A DNA stretch of 64,000 bases, taken from NCBI RefSeq assembly GCF_010729105.1, contig NZ_AP022573.1, forward strand, positions 5,766,001 to 5,830,000. Reading direction: 5' to 3'. Below, in pieces: positions 1 through 8,089 of the stretch. The notes beneath the pieces were generated by a model. It did no database searches. It was not told the origin of the DNA and saw nothing but the letters and a program-made list of their open reading frames with translations. The DNA comes from Mycobacterium saskatchewanense. GTDB taxonomy: Bacteria > Actinomycetota > Actinomycetes > Mycobacteriales > Mycobacteriaceae. The translations under genes and the position numbers were made by a program. Each line of letters starts with the position of its first letter. Positions within the stretch are counted from its first letter, which is position 1.

Positions 1-1
1 C

Positions 2-1273
2 AAGGTCGGCCCGGACTTCATCGATCCCGGCTACCATGGCCTGGCCGCCGGTCGGCCGGGACGCAACCTCGACCCGGTTCTGGTGGGGGAGCGGCTGATC
101 GGGCCGCTCTACGCCCACGGCACCGGCGGGGCCGACATCGCGGTGATCGAAGGCGTGATGGGCCTCTTCGACGGTCGCATCGGGTCCCCCGAGTCGCCGA
201 TGACCGCGCCGGCCCCCGGCTCCACGGCGCATGTCGCGGGGCTGCTGGGCGCGACGGTGCTGCTGGTGGTCGACGCACGCGGTCAAAGCCAGAGCGTTGG
301 CGCTCTGCTGCACGGTTTTTCCACGTTCGACGCGGCGACCCGGATCGCCGGGGTCATCCTGAACCGGGTCGGCTCCGTCCGGCACGAGCAGGTGCTCCGT
401 CGGGCCTGCGAACAGGCCGGCGTCCCCGTGCTGGGCGCGATCCCGCGCACCGCCGAATTGGAGCTTCCCTCAAGGTATCTGGGGTTGGTCACCGCGGTGG
501 AGTACGGCCGTCAGGCGCGCGCCGCGGTCGACGCGATGACCGACCTGGTCGCCCGCCACGTCGATTTGGCTGCCGTCGCGGCCGTCGCCGCAAGCCGGGT
601 GACGGCCCCCGCGTGGGACCCGGGGGAGGCGGCGGGTGATGCGTCGGGCCCGGGTGCCACCGTGGCGGTGGCGGCGGGCAAGGCGTTCAGCTTCGGCTAC
701 GCCGAGCACGCCGAGCTGCTGGGCGCCGCCGGGGCCGACGTGGTCGAGTTCGACCCGCTCGTCGACCCGTTGCCCGACGGCACCGACGCGGTCGTGCTGC
801 CGGGCGGCTTTCCCGAGCAGTTCACCGCCGAACTTTCGGCTAACGACGTCGTGCGCAGCCAGATCAGGAGGCTCGCCGCCGACGGTGCGCCGGTGCACGC
901 CGAATGCGCCGGGCTGATCTATCTCGTTTCCGAGCTCGACGGCCACCCGATGTGCGGGGTGATCTCCGGATCCGCGCGGTTCACCCCGCACCTGACGTTG
1001 GCGTACCGCGACGCCGTCGCGGTGACCGGGTCGCCGCTGTATGCCGCCGGTGAGCGGGTGGTCGGGCATGAATTCCACCGGACGGCGGTGGAATTCGCCG
1101 ATACCCACGAGCCCGCGTGGGTCTATCGGGCCAACGACGGGAAAACCAAGCGGGACGGCGTCGTGCGCGGTTGCGTCCATGCTTCGTATCTGCACACCCA
1201 TCCGGCCGCGGCGCCGGAGGCGGTCACGCGGTTCGTCGCCCACGCCGCCGCCCGGCGAGCCCCGCGACCGTAA
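2..1273 (+). CDS. cobB: Cobyrinate a,c-diamide synthase, 5' end cut by window edge
   Basis: This enzyme uses ATP and glutamine to amidate the a and c carboxylates of cobyrinic or hydrogenobyrinic acid in B12 synthesis. The reading frame is open from base 2 and begins with KVGPDFIDPGYH, a conserved internal stretch of the family, so the N-terminal P-loop part lies outside the window. The N-terminal half seen here is the ATP-dependent synthetase domain; the C-terminal half is a class I glutamine amidotransferase-like domain with PGGFPEQF and the nucleophile Cys in HAECAGLIYL (near base 905). The tail HEFHRTAVEF and the final HASYLHTHP are also typical. It is followed by cysG, so two tetrapyrrole genes sit together as in M. 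tuberculosis (Rv2848c-Rv2847c). Identification is firm; only the true start is missing. Confidence 0.95.
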   Translation, partial: KVGPDFIDPGYHGLAAGRPGRNLDPVLVGERLIGPLYAHGTGGADIAVIEGVMGLFDGRIGSPESPMTAPAPGSTAHVAGLLGATVLLVVDARGQSQSVGALLHGFSTFDAATRIAGVILNRVGSVRHEQVLRRACEQAGVPVLGAIPRTAELELPSRYLGLVTAVEYGRQARAAVDAMTDLVARHVDLAAVAAVAASRVTAPAWDPGEAAGDASGPGATVAVAAGKAFSFGYAEHAELLGAAGADVVEFDPLVDPLPDGTDAVVLPGGFPEQFTAELSANDVVRSQIRRLAADGAPVHAECAGLIYLVSELDGHPMCGVISGSARFTPHLTLAYRDAVAVTGSPLYAAGERVVGHEFHRTAVEFADTHEPAWVYRANDGKTKRDGVVRGCVHASYLHTHPAAAPEAVTRFVAHAAARRAPRP

Positions 1274-1321
1274 CGCCACGGCGAAAATTCCGGCCGAAAT
1301 TCGCCGTGGCGTTACGGTCGC
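1264..1321. repeat. Perfect 22-bp inverted repeat over the cobB stop codon
   Basis: Bases 1264-1285 and 1300-1321 are exact reverse complements with a 14-base loop. The cobB stop TAA lies inside the left arm. There is no T-run after the right arm, so it is either a factor-assisted terminator or a dispersed intergenic repeat that happens to overlap the stop. Confidence 0.8.
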
Positions 1322-1342
1322 GGCGCCGATGCGGCCAGACAC

Positions 1343-1348
1343 TAGGCT
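1343..1348 (+). promoter_or_regulatory. Candidate -10 box of a leaderless cysG promoter
   Basis: TAGGCT ends 6 bases before the cysG GTG, leaving no room for a ribosome binding site. Mycobacterial TANNNT boxes 7-9 bases before a start codon usually make leaderless transcripts. Inferred from spacing only. Confidence 0.5.
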
Positions 1349-1354
1349 TGCCGG

Positions 1355-2590
1355 GTGACCGAGAGCCCGTACCTAGTCGGATTGCGGCTGGCCGGCAAGA
1401 AGGTCGTCGTGGTCGGTGGGGGAAACGTCGCGCAGCGCCGCCTGCCCCTGCTCATCGCCAGCGGCGCCGACGTCCACGTCATCTCCCGCAGCGCCACCCC
1501 GGCCGTCGAGGCGATGACCGGAATCACGTTGGCGCTGCGCGAATACCGCGACGGCGACCTGCAGGGGGCCTGGTATGCGATCGCCGCCACCAATGACCCG
1601 CAGGTGAACGCGGCGGTGGTCGACGAGGCCGAACGGCGTCACTTGTTCTGCGTGCGCGCCGACATCGCGGTCGAGGGCACTGCGGTCACTCCGGCCTCGT
1701 TCGGCTACGCCGGATTGTCGGTCGGGGTGCTGGCCGGCGGCGATCACCGCCGCTCCGCGGCAATCCGGTCGGCGATCCGTGAGGCGTTGCAGACCGGTCT
1801 GATCACCCCGGACAACCCGGATAGCCCGGTGGCATCCGACGTCGTGCGCGGTGGGGTGGCGCTGGTGGGCGGCGGACCGGGCGACCCCGAGCTGATCACC
1901 GTGCGGGGCCGTCGGCTGCTCGCCCACGCCGACGTGGTCGTCGCGGACCGGCTGGCACCACCCGATCTGCTCGCCGAGCTGCCGCCTCACGTCGAGGTCA
2001 TCGACGCCGCCAAGATTCCCTATGGTCGCGCCATGGCCCAGGAGGCCATCAACGACGTCATGATCGAGCGCGCCCGGTCCGGCAGCTTCGTGGTCCGCCT
2101 CAAAGGCGGCGACCCGTTCGTGTTCGCCCGGGGGTATGAGGAAGTTTTGGCCTGCGTCGACGCGGGCATTCCGGTGACGGTCGTGCCGGGTGTGACCAGT
2201 GCCATAGGAGTGCCCGCCATGGCGGGCGTTCCGGTGACTCACCGGGCGATGAATCACGAGTTTGTGGTGGTCAGCGGCCATCTGGCGCCAGACCATCCCG
2301 AATCGTTAGTGAATTGGGATGCATTGGCCGCAATGGCGGGCACCATTGTTTTGCTGATGGCGGTCGAGCGCATCGAACTCTTCGTCGATGTGCTAATGAA
2401 GGGGGGTCGACCTGCGGATACGCCGGTACTGGTGGTTCAACATGGAACAACGCCGGCGCAACACACTTTGCGAGCCACCCTGGCCGACACGCCGGAGAAG
2501 ATCCGCGAAGAGGGCATCCGACCTCCCGCGATCATCGTGATCGGCCCCGTTGTGGGGCTCGGCGACATTCGGGGTTTAAACGATTCTTAA
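1355..2590 (+). CDS. cysG: Siroheme synthase / uroporphyrinogen-III C-methyltransferase
   Basis: A two-domain enzyme making siroheme for sulfite and nitrite reductases. Residues about 1-150 form the precorrin-2 dehydrogenase/ferrochelatase part with a Rossmann loop (VVVVGGGNVAQRR). Residues about 165-405 are the SAM-dependent tetrapyrrole methylase with the signatures LVGGGPGDPELIT and VRLKGGDPFVFARG. At 411 residues it matches the mycobacterial CysG (Rv2847c, about 405). The GTG start is chosen because the N-terminus aligns directly with the Rossmann strand and a TAGGCT box lies just upstream. It follows cobB and is followed after 22 bases by efpA. Confidence 0.95.
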   Translation: MTESPYLVGLRLAGKKVVVVGGGNVAQRRLPLLIASGADVHVISRSATPAVEAMTGITLALREYRDGDLQGAWYAIAATNDPQVNAAVVDEAERRHLFCVRADIAVEGTAVTPASFGYAGLSVGVLAGGDHRRSAAIRSAIREALQTGLITPDNPDSPVASDVVRGGVALVGGGPGDPELITVRGRRLLAHADVVVADRLAPPDLLAELPPHVEVIDAAKIPYGRAMAQEAINDVMIERARSGSFVVRLKGGDPFVFARGYEEVLACVDAGIPVTVVPGVTSAIGVPAMAGVPVTHRAMNHEFVVVSGHLAPDHPESLVNWDALAAMAGTIVLLMAVERIELFVDVLMKGGRPADTPVLVVQHGTTPAQHTLRATLADTPEKIREEGIRPPAIIVIGPVVGLGDIRGLNDS

Positions 2591-2612
2591 GATTACTGTA
2601 AGGTAACCCATT

Positions 2613-4205
2613 ATGACGGCTCTCAACGACGCAGAGCGCGCTGCCCAGAACTGGACGTCCGCGCGCCCCGATCGTCCGGCCCCGGTGCGCTCATCGCCGC
2701 CGGCGGAGACCGCCTCGGCTCGCATCGGTAAGTACTACCCGGCCTGGCTGCCGTCGCGCCGCTTCATCGCGGCCGTCATCGCCATCGGGGGCATGCAGCT
2801 GCTGGCGACCATGGACAGCACCGTCGCCATCGTGGCTCTTCCGAAGATCCAGAACGACCTGAGCCTGTCCGACGCCGGTCGGAGCTGGGTGATCACCGCA
2901 TACGTGTTGACCTTCGGCGGGCTGATGCTGCTCGGTGGCCGGCTCGGCGACACCATCGGGCGCAAGCGCACCTTCATCGTCGGCGTCGCGCTGTTCACCA
3001 TCTCGTCGGTGCTGTGCGCGGTGGCCTGGGACGAGGCGACCATGGTGGTCGCCCGGCTGCTGCAGGGCATCGGGTCGGCGATCGCGTCGCCGACCGGTCT
3101 GGCCCTGGTGGCGACCACTTTCCCCAAGGGTCCGGCGCGCAACTTCGCGACGGCGGTGTTCGCCGCGATGACCGGCGTCGGCTCGGTGATGGGCCTGGTG
3201 GTCGGCGGGGCCCTGACCGAGGTGTCGTGGCGGTTGGCTTTCCTGGTCAACGTGCCGATCGGGCTGGTGATGATCTACCTCGCCCGCACCGCGCTGCGGG
3301 AGACCAACCGTGAGCGGATGAAGCTCGACGCCACGGGGGCCATGCTCGCCACGCTGGCCTGCACCGCCGCCGTCTATGCCTTCTCGGTGGGGCCGGAGAG
3401 GGGTTGGGTCTCGATCACGACGATCGGCTCGGGCGCGGTGGCGATGGCCGCCGCCCTGGCCTTCGTCGTCGTGGAGCGCACCGCCGAGAACCCCGTCGTC
3501 CCGTTTGACCTGTTCCGCGACCACAACCGGCTGGTGACGTTCATCGCGATCTTCCTGGCCGGCGGGCTGATGTTCAGCCTGACCGTGTGCATCGGCCTGT
3601 ACGTCCAGGACATCCTCGGTTACAGCGCGCTGCGCGCGGGCGTCGGGTTCATTCCGTTCGTCATCGCGATGGGCATCGGCCTGGGCATCTCCTCGCAGTT
3701 GGTGTCGCGGTTCTCGCCGAGGGTGTTGACCATCGGCGGCGGGCTCCTGCTGTTCTGGGCGATGATCTCCGGCTGGGCCTTCATGCACCGCGGCGTGCCG
3801 TACTTCCCGAACCTGGTGCTCCCCGTCATCGTCGGCGGCATCGGCATCGGCATCTGCGTCGTTCCGCTGACCCTGTCGGCGATCGCCGGCGTCGGCTTCG
3901 ACCAGATCGGCCCGGTATCAGCCATCGCCCTGATGCTGCAGAGCCTCGGCGGCCCGCTGGTGCTGGCCGTGATCCAGGCGGTGATCACCTCGCGGACGCT
4001 GTACATGGGTGGCACCACGGGCCCGGTGAAGTCCATGAATGAGATGCAGTTGCGCGCCCTCGACAACGGCTATACCTACGGCCTGTTGTGGGTGGCCGGA
4101 GTGGCCGTCATCGTCGGCGGGGCGGCGCTGCTGATCGGCTACACGCCCGCACAGGTCGCTCACGCGCAAGAGGTCAAGGAAGCGATCGACGCCGGGGAGC
4201 TGTAG
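2613..4205 (+). CDS. efpA: EfpA, 14-helix MFS drug efflux pump
   Basis: An essential-type mycobacterial efflux transporter of the QacA/EmrB (DHA2) family in the inner membrane. The 530 residues equal the length of M. tuberculosis EfpA (Rv2846c) and recalled stretches such as MQLLATMDSTVAIVALPKI and GGRLGDTIGRKRTF match nearly residue for residue. A polar N-terminal tail of about 50 residues precedes fourteen hydrophobic segments; motif A (GRLGDTIGRKR) follows the second helix and motif C lies in the fifth (GSVMGLVVGGAL). The gene begins 22 bases after cysG, so transcription from upstream is possible, although AT-rich sequence across the junction could carry its own promoter. It ends 11 bases before a convergent gene. 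Confidence 0.96.
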   Translation: MTALNDAERAAQNWTSARPDRPAPVRSSPPAETASARIGKYYPAWLPSRRFIAAVIAIGGMQLLATMDSTVAIVALPKIQNDLSLSDAGRSWVITAYVLTFGGLMLLGGRLGDTIGRKRTFIVGVALFTISSVLCAVAWDEATMVVARLLQGIGSAIASPTGLALVATTFPKGPARNFATAVFAAMTGVGSVMGLVVGGALTEVSWRLAFLVNVPIGLVMIYLARTALRETNRERMKLDATGAMLATLACTAAVYAFSVGPERGWVSITTIGSGAVAMAAALAFVVVERTAENPVVPFDLFRDHNRLVTFIAIFLAGGLMFSLTVCIGLYVQDILGYSALRAGVGFIPFVIAMGIGLGISSQLVSRFSPRVLTIGGGLLLFWAMISGWAFMHRGVPYFPNLVLPVIVGGIGIGICVVPLTLSAIAGVGFDQIGPVSAIALMLQSLGGPLVLAVIQAVITSRTLYMGGTTGPVKSMNEMQLRALDNGYTYGLLWVAGVAVIVGGAALLIGYTPAQVAHAQEVKEAIDAGEL

Positions 4206-4216
4206 GCCGCCCGGCG

Positions 4217-4996
4217 TCAGTGACGCTTGACGACGGCTCGCGGCGCGGTTCGCCACACCCGGGTACCGTCCGGCTGCAGGCGGGGCGGCTCGAGAAGCAG
4301 CACCGCTCTCCCGTCGAGCAGCACCGGACGCACCCAGTCGCCCAATTCGATGACCTCGCCCGGCCCGGGCTGACGGTGCGCCTCGTCGCGCGCGACGTCG
4401 ATCGGTGCCCGCGCGCGCACCGTGTCGATCGTCGCCTGGTGTGGCAGCTCCTCGATGCCGGGGAGTGTGATGAACAAGCCGTCGTTGCCCGAGAGGTGCA
4501 GCCCGACCGCCGCCAGTGCCCCGAGCACCCCGTCCTCGGTGCCGCCGTGGCCGGACAGGTGCACGCCCAGCGCGGCGGCGAGCGTGCGGGCCCGGCTGGG
4601 GTGCAACACCTCCCGCTTGGCGGCGCGCCCGAAGTCCACCAGTGGCGCCGCGTCGGCCAGTCGCGCCGGGATGGCGACGGCCAGCCCCGGATCGGCATCT
4701 GGGGGGCATACTGCCTGCAGGAACGTCGAGGCGAGTTCGATGATGCGCGGCGCCACGGCTTGCGGGTCGCCGCCGGCGCTGCGCCAGGCCAGACACGCGC
4801 TGGAATTGTGTGAGGTGTAGGGGATTCGGTCGTCGACGAGCAGCTGGTGGCGAGTCGCTCCCGCCGGTGTGCCCAGACCCGCCGCCGTGAGCTCGCGGAG
4901 CAGCGCCCGGGCGCGGCGGCCCGTTCCGGGGGTGTAGTGGTTGTCGGTGTCGTCGATGCCGACGAGCAGGTCCACTCCCTTTAGGGCGGCGGTCAC
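4217..4996 (-). CDS. TiaS-like GIDDTDN-domain protein, function unknown
   Basis: A 259-residue soluble protein. Near the N-terminus it carries VGIDDTDNHYTPGTG followed by GATRHQLLVDDRIPYTSHNSSAC. The GIDDTD signature with a Thr/Gly-rich nucleotide loop is the hallmark of archaeal tRNA(Ile2) agmatinylcytidine synthase TiaS, but this protein lacks the later OB-fold and zinc-ribbon parts of TiaS, and bacteria use TilS for that modification, so a different role is likely. The GTG start overlaps the stop of the upstream lipoprotein gene by four bases (GTGA), implying co-translation. No counterpart is known to me between efpA and proS in M. tuberculosis. I do not assign a reaction. Confidence 0.7.
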   Translation of the reverse strand: MTAALKGVDLLVGIDDTDNHYTPGTGRRARALLRELTAAGLGTPAGATRHQLLVDDRIPYTSHNSSACLAWRSAGGDPQAVAPRIIELASTFLQAVCPPDADPGLAVAIPARLADAAPLVDFGRAAKREVLHPSRARTLAAALGVHLSGHGGTEDGVLGALAAVGLHLSGNDGLFITLPGIEELPHQATIDTVRARAPIDVARDEAHRQPGPGEVIELGDWVRPVLLDGRAVLLLEPPRLQPDGTRVWRTAPRAVVKRH

Positions 4997-5421
4997 GGGT
5001 TGACCACGAGGGCGGTGACGTCACGCACCCACCGATCGGTGCCGAGCTTCGCCCCGGTGAGCTTCAGCGTGTTCCGCTTGGTGATGTCCAGCACGACCGG
5101 GTCGTCGAGGTCGGCTGAGGTGATGACCTGAGCCGGGTCGCGCCCTTCCACCCGCACGCGGACGATGTCTTTCGCACCGGCTGCATCGAGGACCGAGCGG
5201 ACACTGGGACCCGTCTGGTGCTGCGCGCCGTGCGACTGCGGCGTCGCGACGCGTACCTGTGGCAGCTGTTCGAGCCGCGCGACAGTGAAGTGGTCGAGGA
5301 CTCGGCCGCTTTCTTGCACGAGGAGTTGGCTATCGGTCGATGGTCCGGGCGCACAGGCGCCGAGTGACGCGGTGAGGAACACGACCGCCGTTGCGGACGT
5401 ATTGGCGGCGAGAACGCGCAT
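4993..5421 (-). CDS. Putative lipoprotein with molybdopterin-oxidoreductase-like fold
   Basis: A 142-residue protein starting [12 protein letters not shown] with a hydrophobic stretch and the lipobox LGAC, so it is predicted to be exported and acylated at Cys near residue 23. The remainder ([17 protein letters not shown], then [15 protein letters not shown] and [13 protein letters not shown]) resembles the sulfite-oxidase-fold (PF00174-like) domain stripped of its cofactor Cys. This likeness is by pattern only. An in-frame TTG eight codons upstream is rejected because the ATG gives a normal signal peptide. It overlaps the TiaS-like gene by four bases and forms a two-gene operon with it. Confidence 0.65.
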   Translation of the reverse strand: MRVLAANTSATAVVFLTASLGACAPGPSTDSQLLVQESGRVLDHFTVARLEQLPQVRVATPQSHGAQHQTGPSVRSVLDAAGAKDIVRVRVEGRDPAQVITSADLDDPVVLDITKRNTLKLTGAKLGTDRWVRDVTALVVNP

Positions 5422-5493
5422 GTGAGAATGATATCCGCGTTTCAATCCGCGAATGCGGTTGTCGTGGCGGCCAAGTCAGCTTACGGTTTGGTA

Positions 5494-6063
5494 ATGACCG
5501 TGATGCAGCAGCCGGCGCACGGCGTCATGGTCGCTCGCGAGGCCGCCTTCCCGGCGCTGGCGATCGTGGCGATCGTGGCCTCCGCCGACATCCGGATTCC
5601 GCTCGGTCTGCCCGGCCACCGTGGACTGGTCTGGCTGACGGTGCTTGTGGCGGTCACGCTGCTGACCCGCAGGCGCGAGACCGTCGTCGTGGTCGGCGCC
5701 GCGTCGACGCTGTCGGCGGCGGTGCTCGACGCGGCGGGGCCCTGGATGAGCGGACGCTACCTCGCCGCGGCGATGCTGCTGTACGCCGCCGCCGCGATCC
5801 CCGCGGTGCGCGGTCGGCCATGGTGGCTGTCAGGGGCCGCCGCCCCCATTCACCTTGTCGCGCTTGCCGGTTCGATATTCGCCGTGGGGCGCGCCGGGGC
5901 GCTGCCGGCCACGGTGTGGAACGGGATGGCCGAAAGAGCGGAATTCCACCTGGGTTTCGGGTTGTTGGCTGGCCTGCTGGGCTGGGCCCTTGCATCCGCC
6001 GTGAACCGGTTGGTCCCGGCGGGCCCGGCAAGCGGTGCGCCGGCCAGACGGTGGAGGGGATAA
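5494..6063 (+). CDS. Conserved multi-pass membrane protein upstream of PE/PPE
   Basis: About 189 residues with at least five hydrophobic segments (for example [55 protein letters not shown] and [16 protein letters not shown]) and an Arg-rich C-terminus. The family is not recognised; it resembles small sensor-kinase-linked membrane modules but has no catalytic domain. The ATG at 5494 (MTVMQQ) is preferred over 5422, which would overlap the divergent lipoprotein start; 5503 is also possible. Its stop is 2 bases before the PE start, so the three genes to 8011 look like one operon, and a role linked to the PE/PPE pair is an inference from that spacing. Confidence 0.65.
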   Translation: MTVMQQPAHGVMVAREAAFPALAIVAIVASADIRIPLGLPGHRGLVWLTVLVAVTLLTRRRETVVVVGAASTLSAAVLDAAGPWMSGRYLAAAMLLYAAAAIPAVRGRPWWLSGAAAPIHLVALAGSIFAVGRAGALPATVWNGMAERAEFHLGFGLLAGLLGWALASAVNRLVPAGPASGAPARRWRG

Positions 6064-6065
6064 CC

Positions 6066-6374
6066 ATGGTGCTGCGGGTCGTTCCCGAGGGGTTGGCGGC
6101 CACGAGCGCCGCAGTCGAGGCGATCACCGCCCAGCTGGCGGCCGCGCACGCGGCCGCGGCCCCGGTGGTCTCGGCGGTGATACCGCCGGCGGCCGACCCG
6201 GTGTCACTGGCCGCCGCGGCCTTGTTCAGCGCCCGGGGCACTCAGCACACGGCGGCGGCGGCCCAGGGCGTCGAGGTGCTGGGCCGTGCCGGGATCGGTG
6301 TGGGCCTGGCGGGAGTGGGCTATGCGGCCGGGGATGCCGCCGGCGCGTCGGCGTATTCCGGCGTGGGCGCCTGA
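6066..6374 (+). CDS. PE family protein, PE5/PE15-like
   Basis: A 102-residue PE domain protein without extension. [19 protein letters not shown] closely resembles the N-terminus of PE5 (Rv0285) and PE15 (Rv1386). The helical hairpin ends in GYAAGDAAG, which contains the YxxxD type VII secretion signal expected after the second helix. PE5 and PE15 belong to the group linked to ESX-3 and its chaperone EspG3, so ESX-3 export is predicted. The gene is 2 bases after the membrane protein and 2 bases before the PPE gene, the usual layout for a co-secreted PE-PPE heterodimer. Confidence 0.92.
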   Translation: MVLRVVPEGLAATSAAVEAITAQLAAAHAAAAPVVSAVIPPAADPVSLAAAALFSARGTQHTAAAAQGVEVLGRAGIGVGLAGVGYAAGDAAGASAYSGVGA

Positions 6375-6376
6375 CG

Positions 6377-8011
6377 ATGACCGCACCGGTATGGATGGCG
6401 TTTCCGCCCGAGGTGCACTCGGCGCTGCTCAGCAGCGGGCCCGGGCCCGGGCCCCTGCTGGGGGCGGCCGCGACCTGGACGTCGTTGACCACGCAATACC
6501 ACGATGCGGCGGCGGAATTGACGTCGGTTTTGAGCGCCGCGGCAGCGGTGTGGGAGGGGCCGACCGCCGAACAGTATGCGGCCGCGCACATGCCGTATCT
6601 GGCGTGGTTGTCGCTGGCGGCGTCGCTGAGCGCCGAGGCCGCCGCCCAGCATGAAGCCGTGGCTTCCGCCTACACGTCGGCGCTGGCCGCGATGCCGACG
6701 CTGCCGGAGCTGGCCGCGAACCATGCCACCCACGCGGTGCTGGTCGCCACCAACTTCTTCGGGGTCAACACGATCCCGATCGCGGCCAACGAAGCCGACT
6801 ACGTACGGATGTGGACCCAGGCGGCCGCCACCATGTCCACCTATCAGGCCACCACGGAGGCGGCCAGCTCCGGCGGCGGTTCCGGACAGGGCACGGGCAC
6901 CGGAACCGGAAAGGGCACGGGGACGGGCACCGGGACGGGAACCGGTCATGGCGGGGGCGGCGGACCCGGTAGCGGCACCGGCGGCGGGGGAGGCGGCGGC
7001 GGTGGTGGCGGCACCGGATCGTTCCAATTACCTACGCCGGAAGAGATTTGGCAGATGCTCTTCGGCCCAGAGGGGGAGCAGATTCCCGGCCAGGGCCAAC
7101 CAAACTGGAACGCATCGCAGTACCTGCAGAACCTGCCCAACTTCTTGCAGGGCAACGCGCAGGCCGTCACCTGGATCCAACAGAACTTCCAAGGCCTGCT
7201 CAACCCGGCACAGTTCCCGCAACTGGTCTCTTTTTTCATCGCCTGGCAGACCTATCGGATCGCCAACTGGACCTTGAGGACGCTGCGTTTCCTCATCCAG
7301 GAGTTGCCGCTGCTGGTGACGGTCGGCCTGAACCTGGCCATCACCGGCCTGAGCGCCGTGGGGGGGTTGGCCGGCCTCGCGGGTCTGGCCGGTCTGCCCC
7401 AGCCGGCCGCCGTCCCGCTGGCCGCCGCCCCCCTCGTGGTCCCCGGCGCACCGGGTCTGCAGCCGCTGGCGTTCTCTGTCGGCATGGGAACGGCGCCGGT
7501 GGTTCCGGCCGGCCCGATGGTTCCGGCGGCGCCCGCGGTCCCGGCCACCGTCGCCCCGCCCGCCGGCCCCCCCGCCCCGCCGTCCCCCGCGACGGGCCAC
7601 GAGGGCTTCGGCTATCTGGTCGGCCGCACCGGCCTCGCCGTGCAGGCCACGGTCCGCCCACGCGCGAGCGCGGACGCGCCGGCCGAGGAGGTCCTCCCGG
7701 CCGCCGCCGCGGTGACGCCGGACGTCACGCAGGCGCCGTCGCGCCGCCGCCCGGGCTCGGTCATCGGGCGGCAGCACCGTTACGAATACCTCGACATGGA
7801 TGACCAGTCGGATGGCGATTCGCCGGTCGGTCGGTATGAGCCGTCGCAGCGTGGCGCATCCGCGCAGGGCTTCGCCGGGACGCACCCCAGGCCGGCGATC
7901 CGGCCGGCGGGCCCGACCACGTTGACTCTGGCGGATTTCGGCGGCGGCCCGCGCATGCCGCTGCTTCCGGAGACCTGGGGTGAGCGGCCCGGGCCAGATC
8001 TGCCCCGCTGA
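6377..8011 (+). CDS. PPE family protein, PPE4-like with Gly-rich linker
   Basis: A 544-residue PPE protein. Residues 1 to about 170 are the PPE domain: [20 protein letters not shown], the WEG turn at about 57, and [20 protein letters not shown], which is almost identical to recalled PPE4 (Rv0286) sequence. Residues about 170-215 are a Gly/Thr-Gly run, written in DNA as imperfect ggcacc-type repeats. After this comes [15 protein letters not shown] and a hydrophobic central section (about 280-370), then an Ala/Pro/Val-rich tail ending in [10 protein letters not shown] and a charged end. It pairs with the PE protein just upstream. This looks like a second copy of the ESX-3 PE5/PPE4 pair with a longer C-terminus, placed away from an ESX locus. 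Confidence 0.92.
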   Translation: MTAPVWMAFPPEVHSALLSSGPGPGPLLGAAATWTSLTTQYHDAAAELTSVLSAAAAVWEGPTAEQYAAAHMPYLAWLSLAASLSAEAAAQHEAVASAYTSALAAMPTLPELAANHATHAVLVATNFFGVNTIPIAANEADYVRMWTQAAATMSTYQATTEAASSGGGSGQGTGTGTGKGTGTGTGTGTGHGGGGGPGSGTGGGGGGGGGGGTGSFQLPTPEEIWQMLFGPEGEQIPGQGQPNWNASQYLQNLPNFLQGNAQAVTWIQQNFQGLLNPAQFPQLVSFFIAWQTYRIANWTLRTLRFLIQELPLLVTVGLNLAITGLSAVGGLAGLAGLAGLPQPAAVPLAAAPLVVPGAPGLQPLAFSVGMGTAPVVPAGPMVPAAPAVPATVAPPAGPPAPPSPATGHEGFGYLVGRTGLAVQATVRPRASADAPAEEVLPAAAAVTPDVTQAPSRRRPGSVIGRQHRYEYLDMDDQSDGDSPVGRYEPSQRGASAQGFAGTHPRPAIRPAGPTTLTLADFGGGPRMPLLPETWGERPGPDLPR

Positions 8012-8075
8012 GGCCGGTGCCGCGCGACCGGCGAGCTGCCGCGCCCGGCTTCGCGCCCCCGTCTTCAGTGCCCGC

Positions 8076-8081
8076 TAGGCT
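8076..8081 (+). promoter_or_regulatory. Candidate -10 box of leaderless proS promoter
   Basis: TAGGCT lies 8 bases before the proS GTG with no Shine-Dalgarno between them, the same arrangement as at cysG. Confidence 0.5.
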
Positions 8082-8089
8082 GGCCCGCT

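Noticed and set aside
5391..6063. Larger PE protein starting at 5391
   Set aside because: The PE domain begins at the ATG at 6066; the upstream frame is a shadow of the membrane protein gene.
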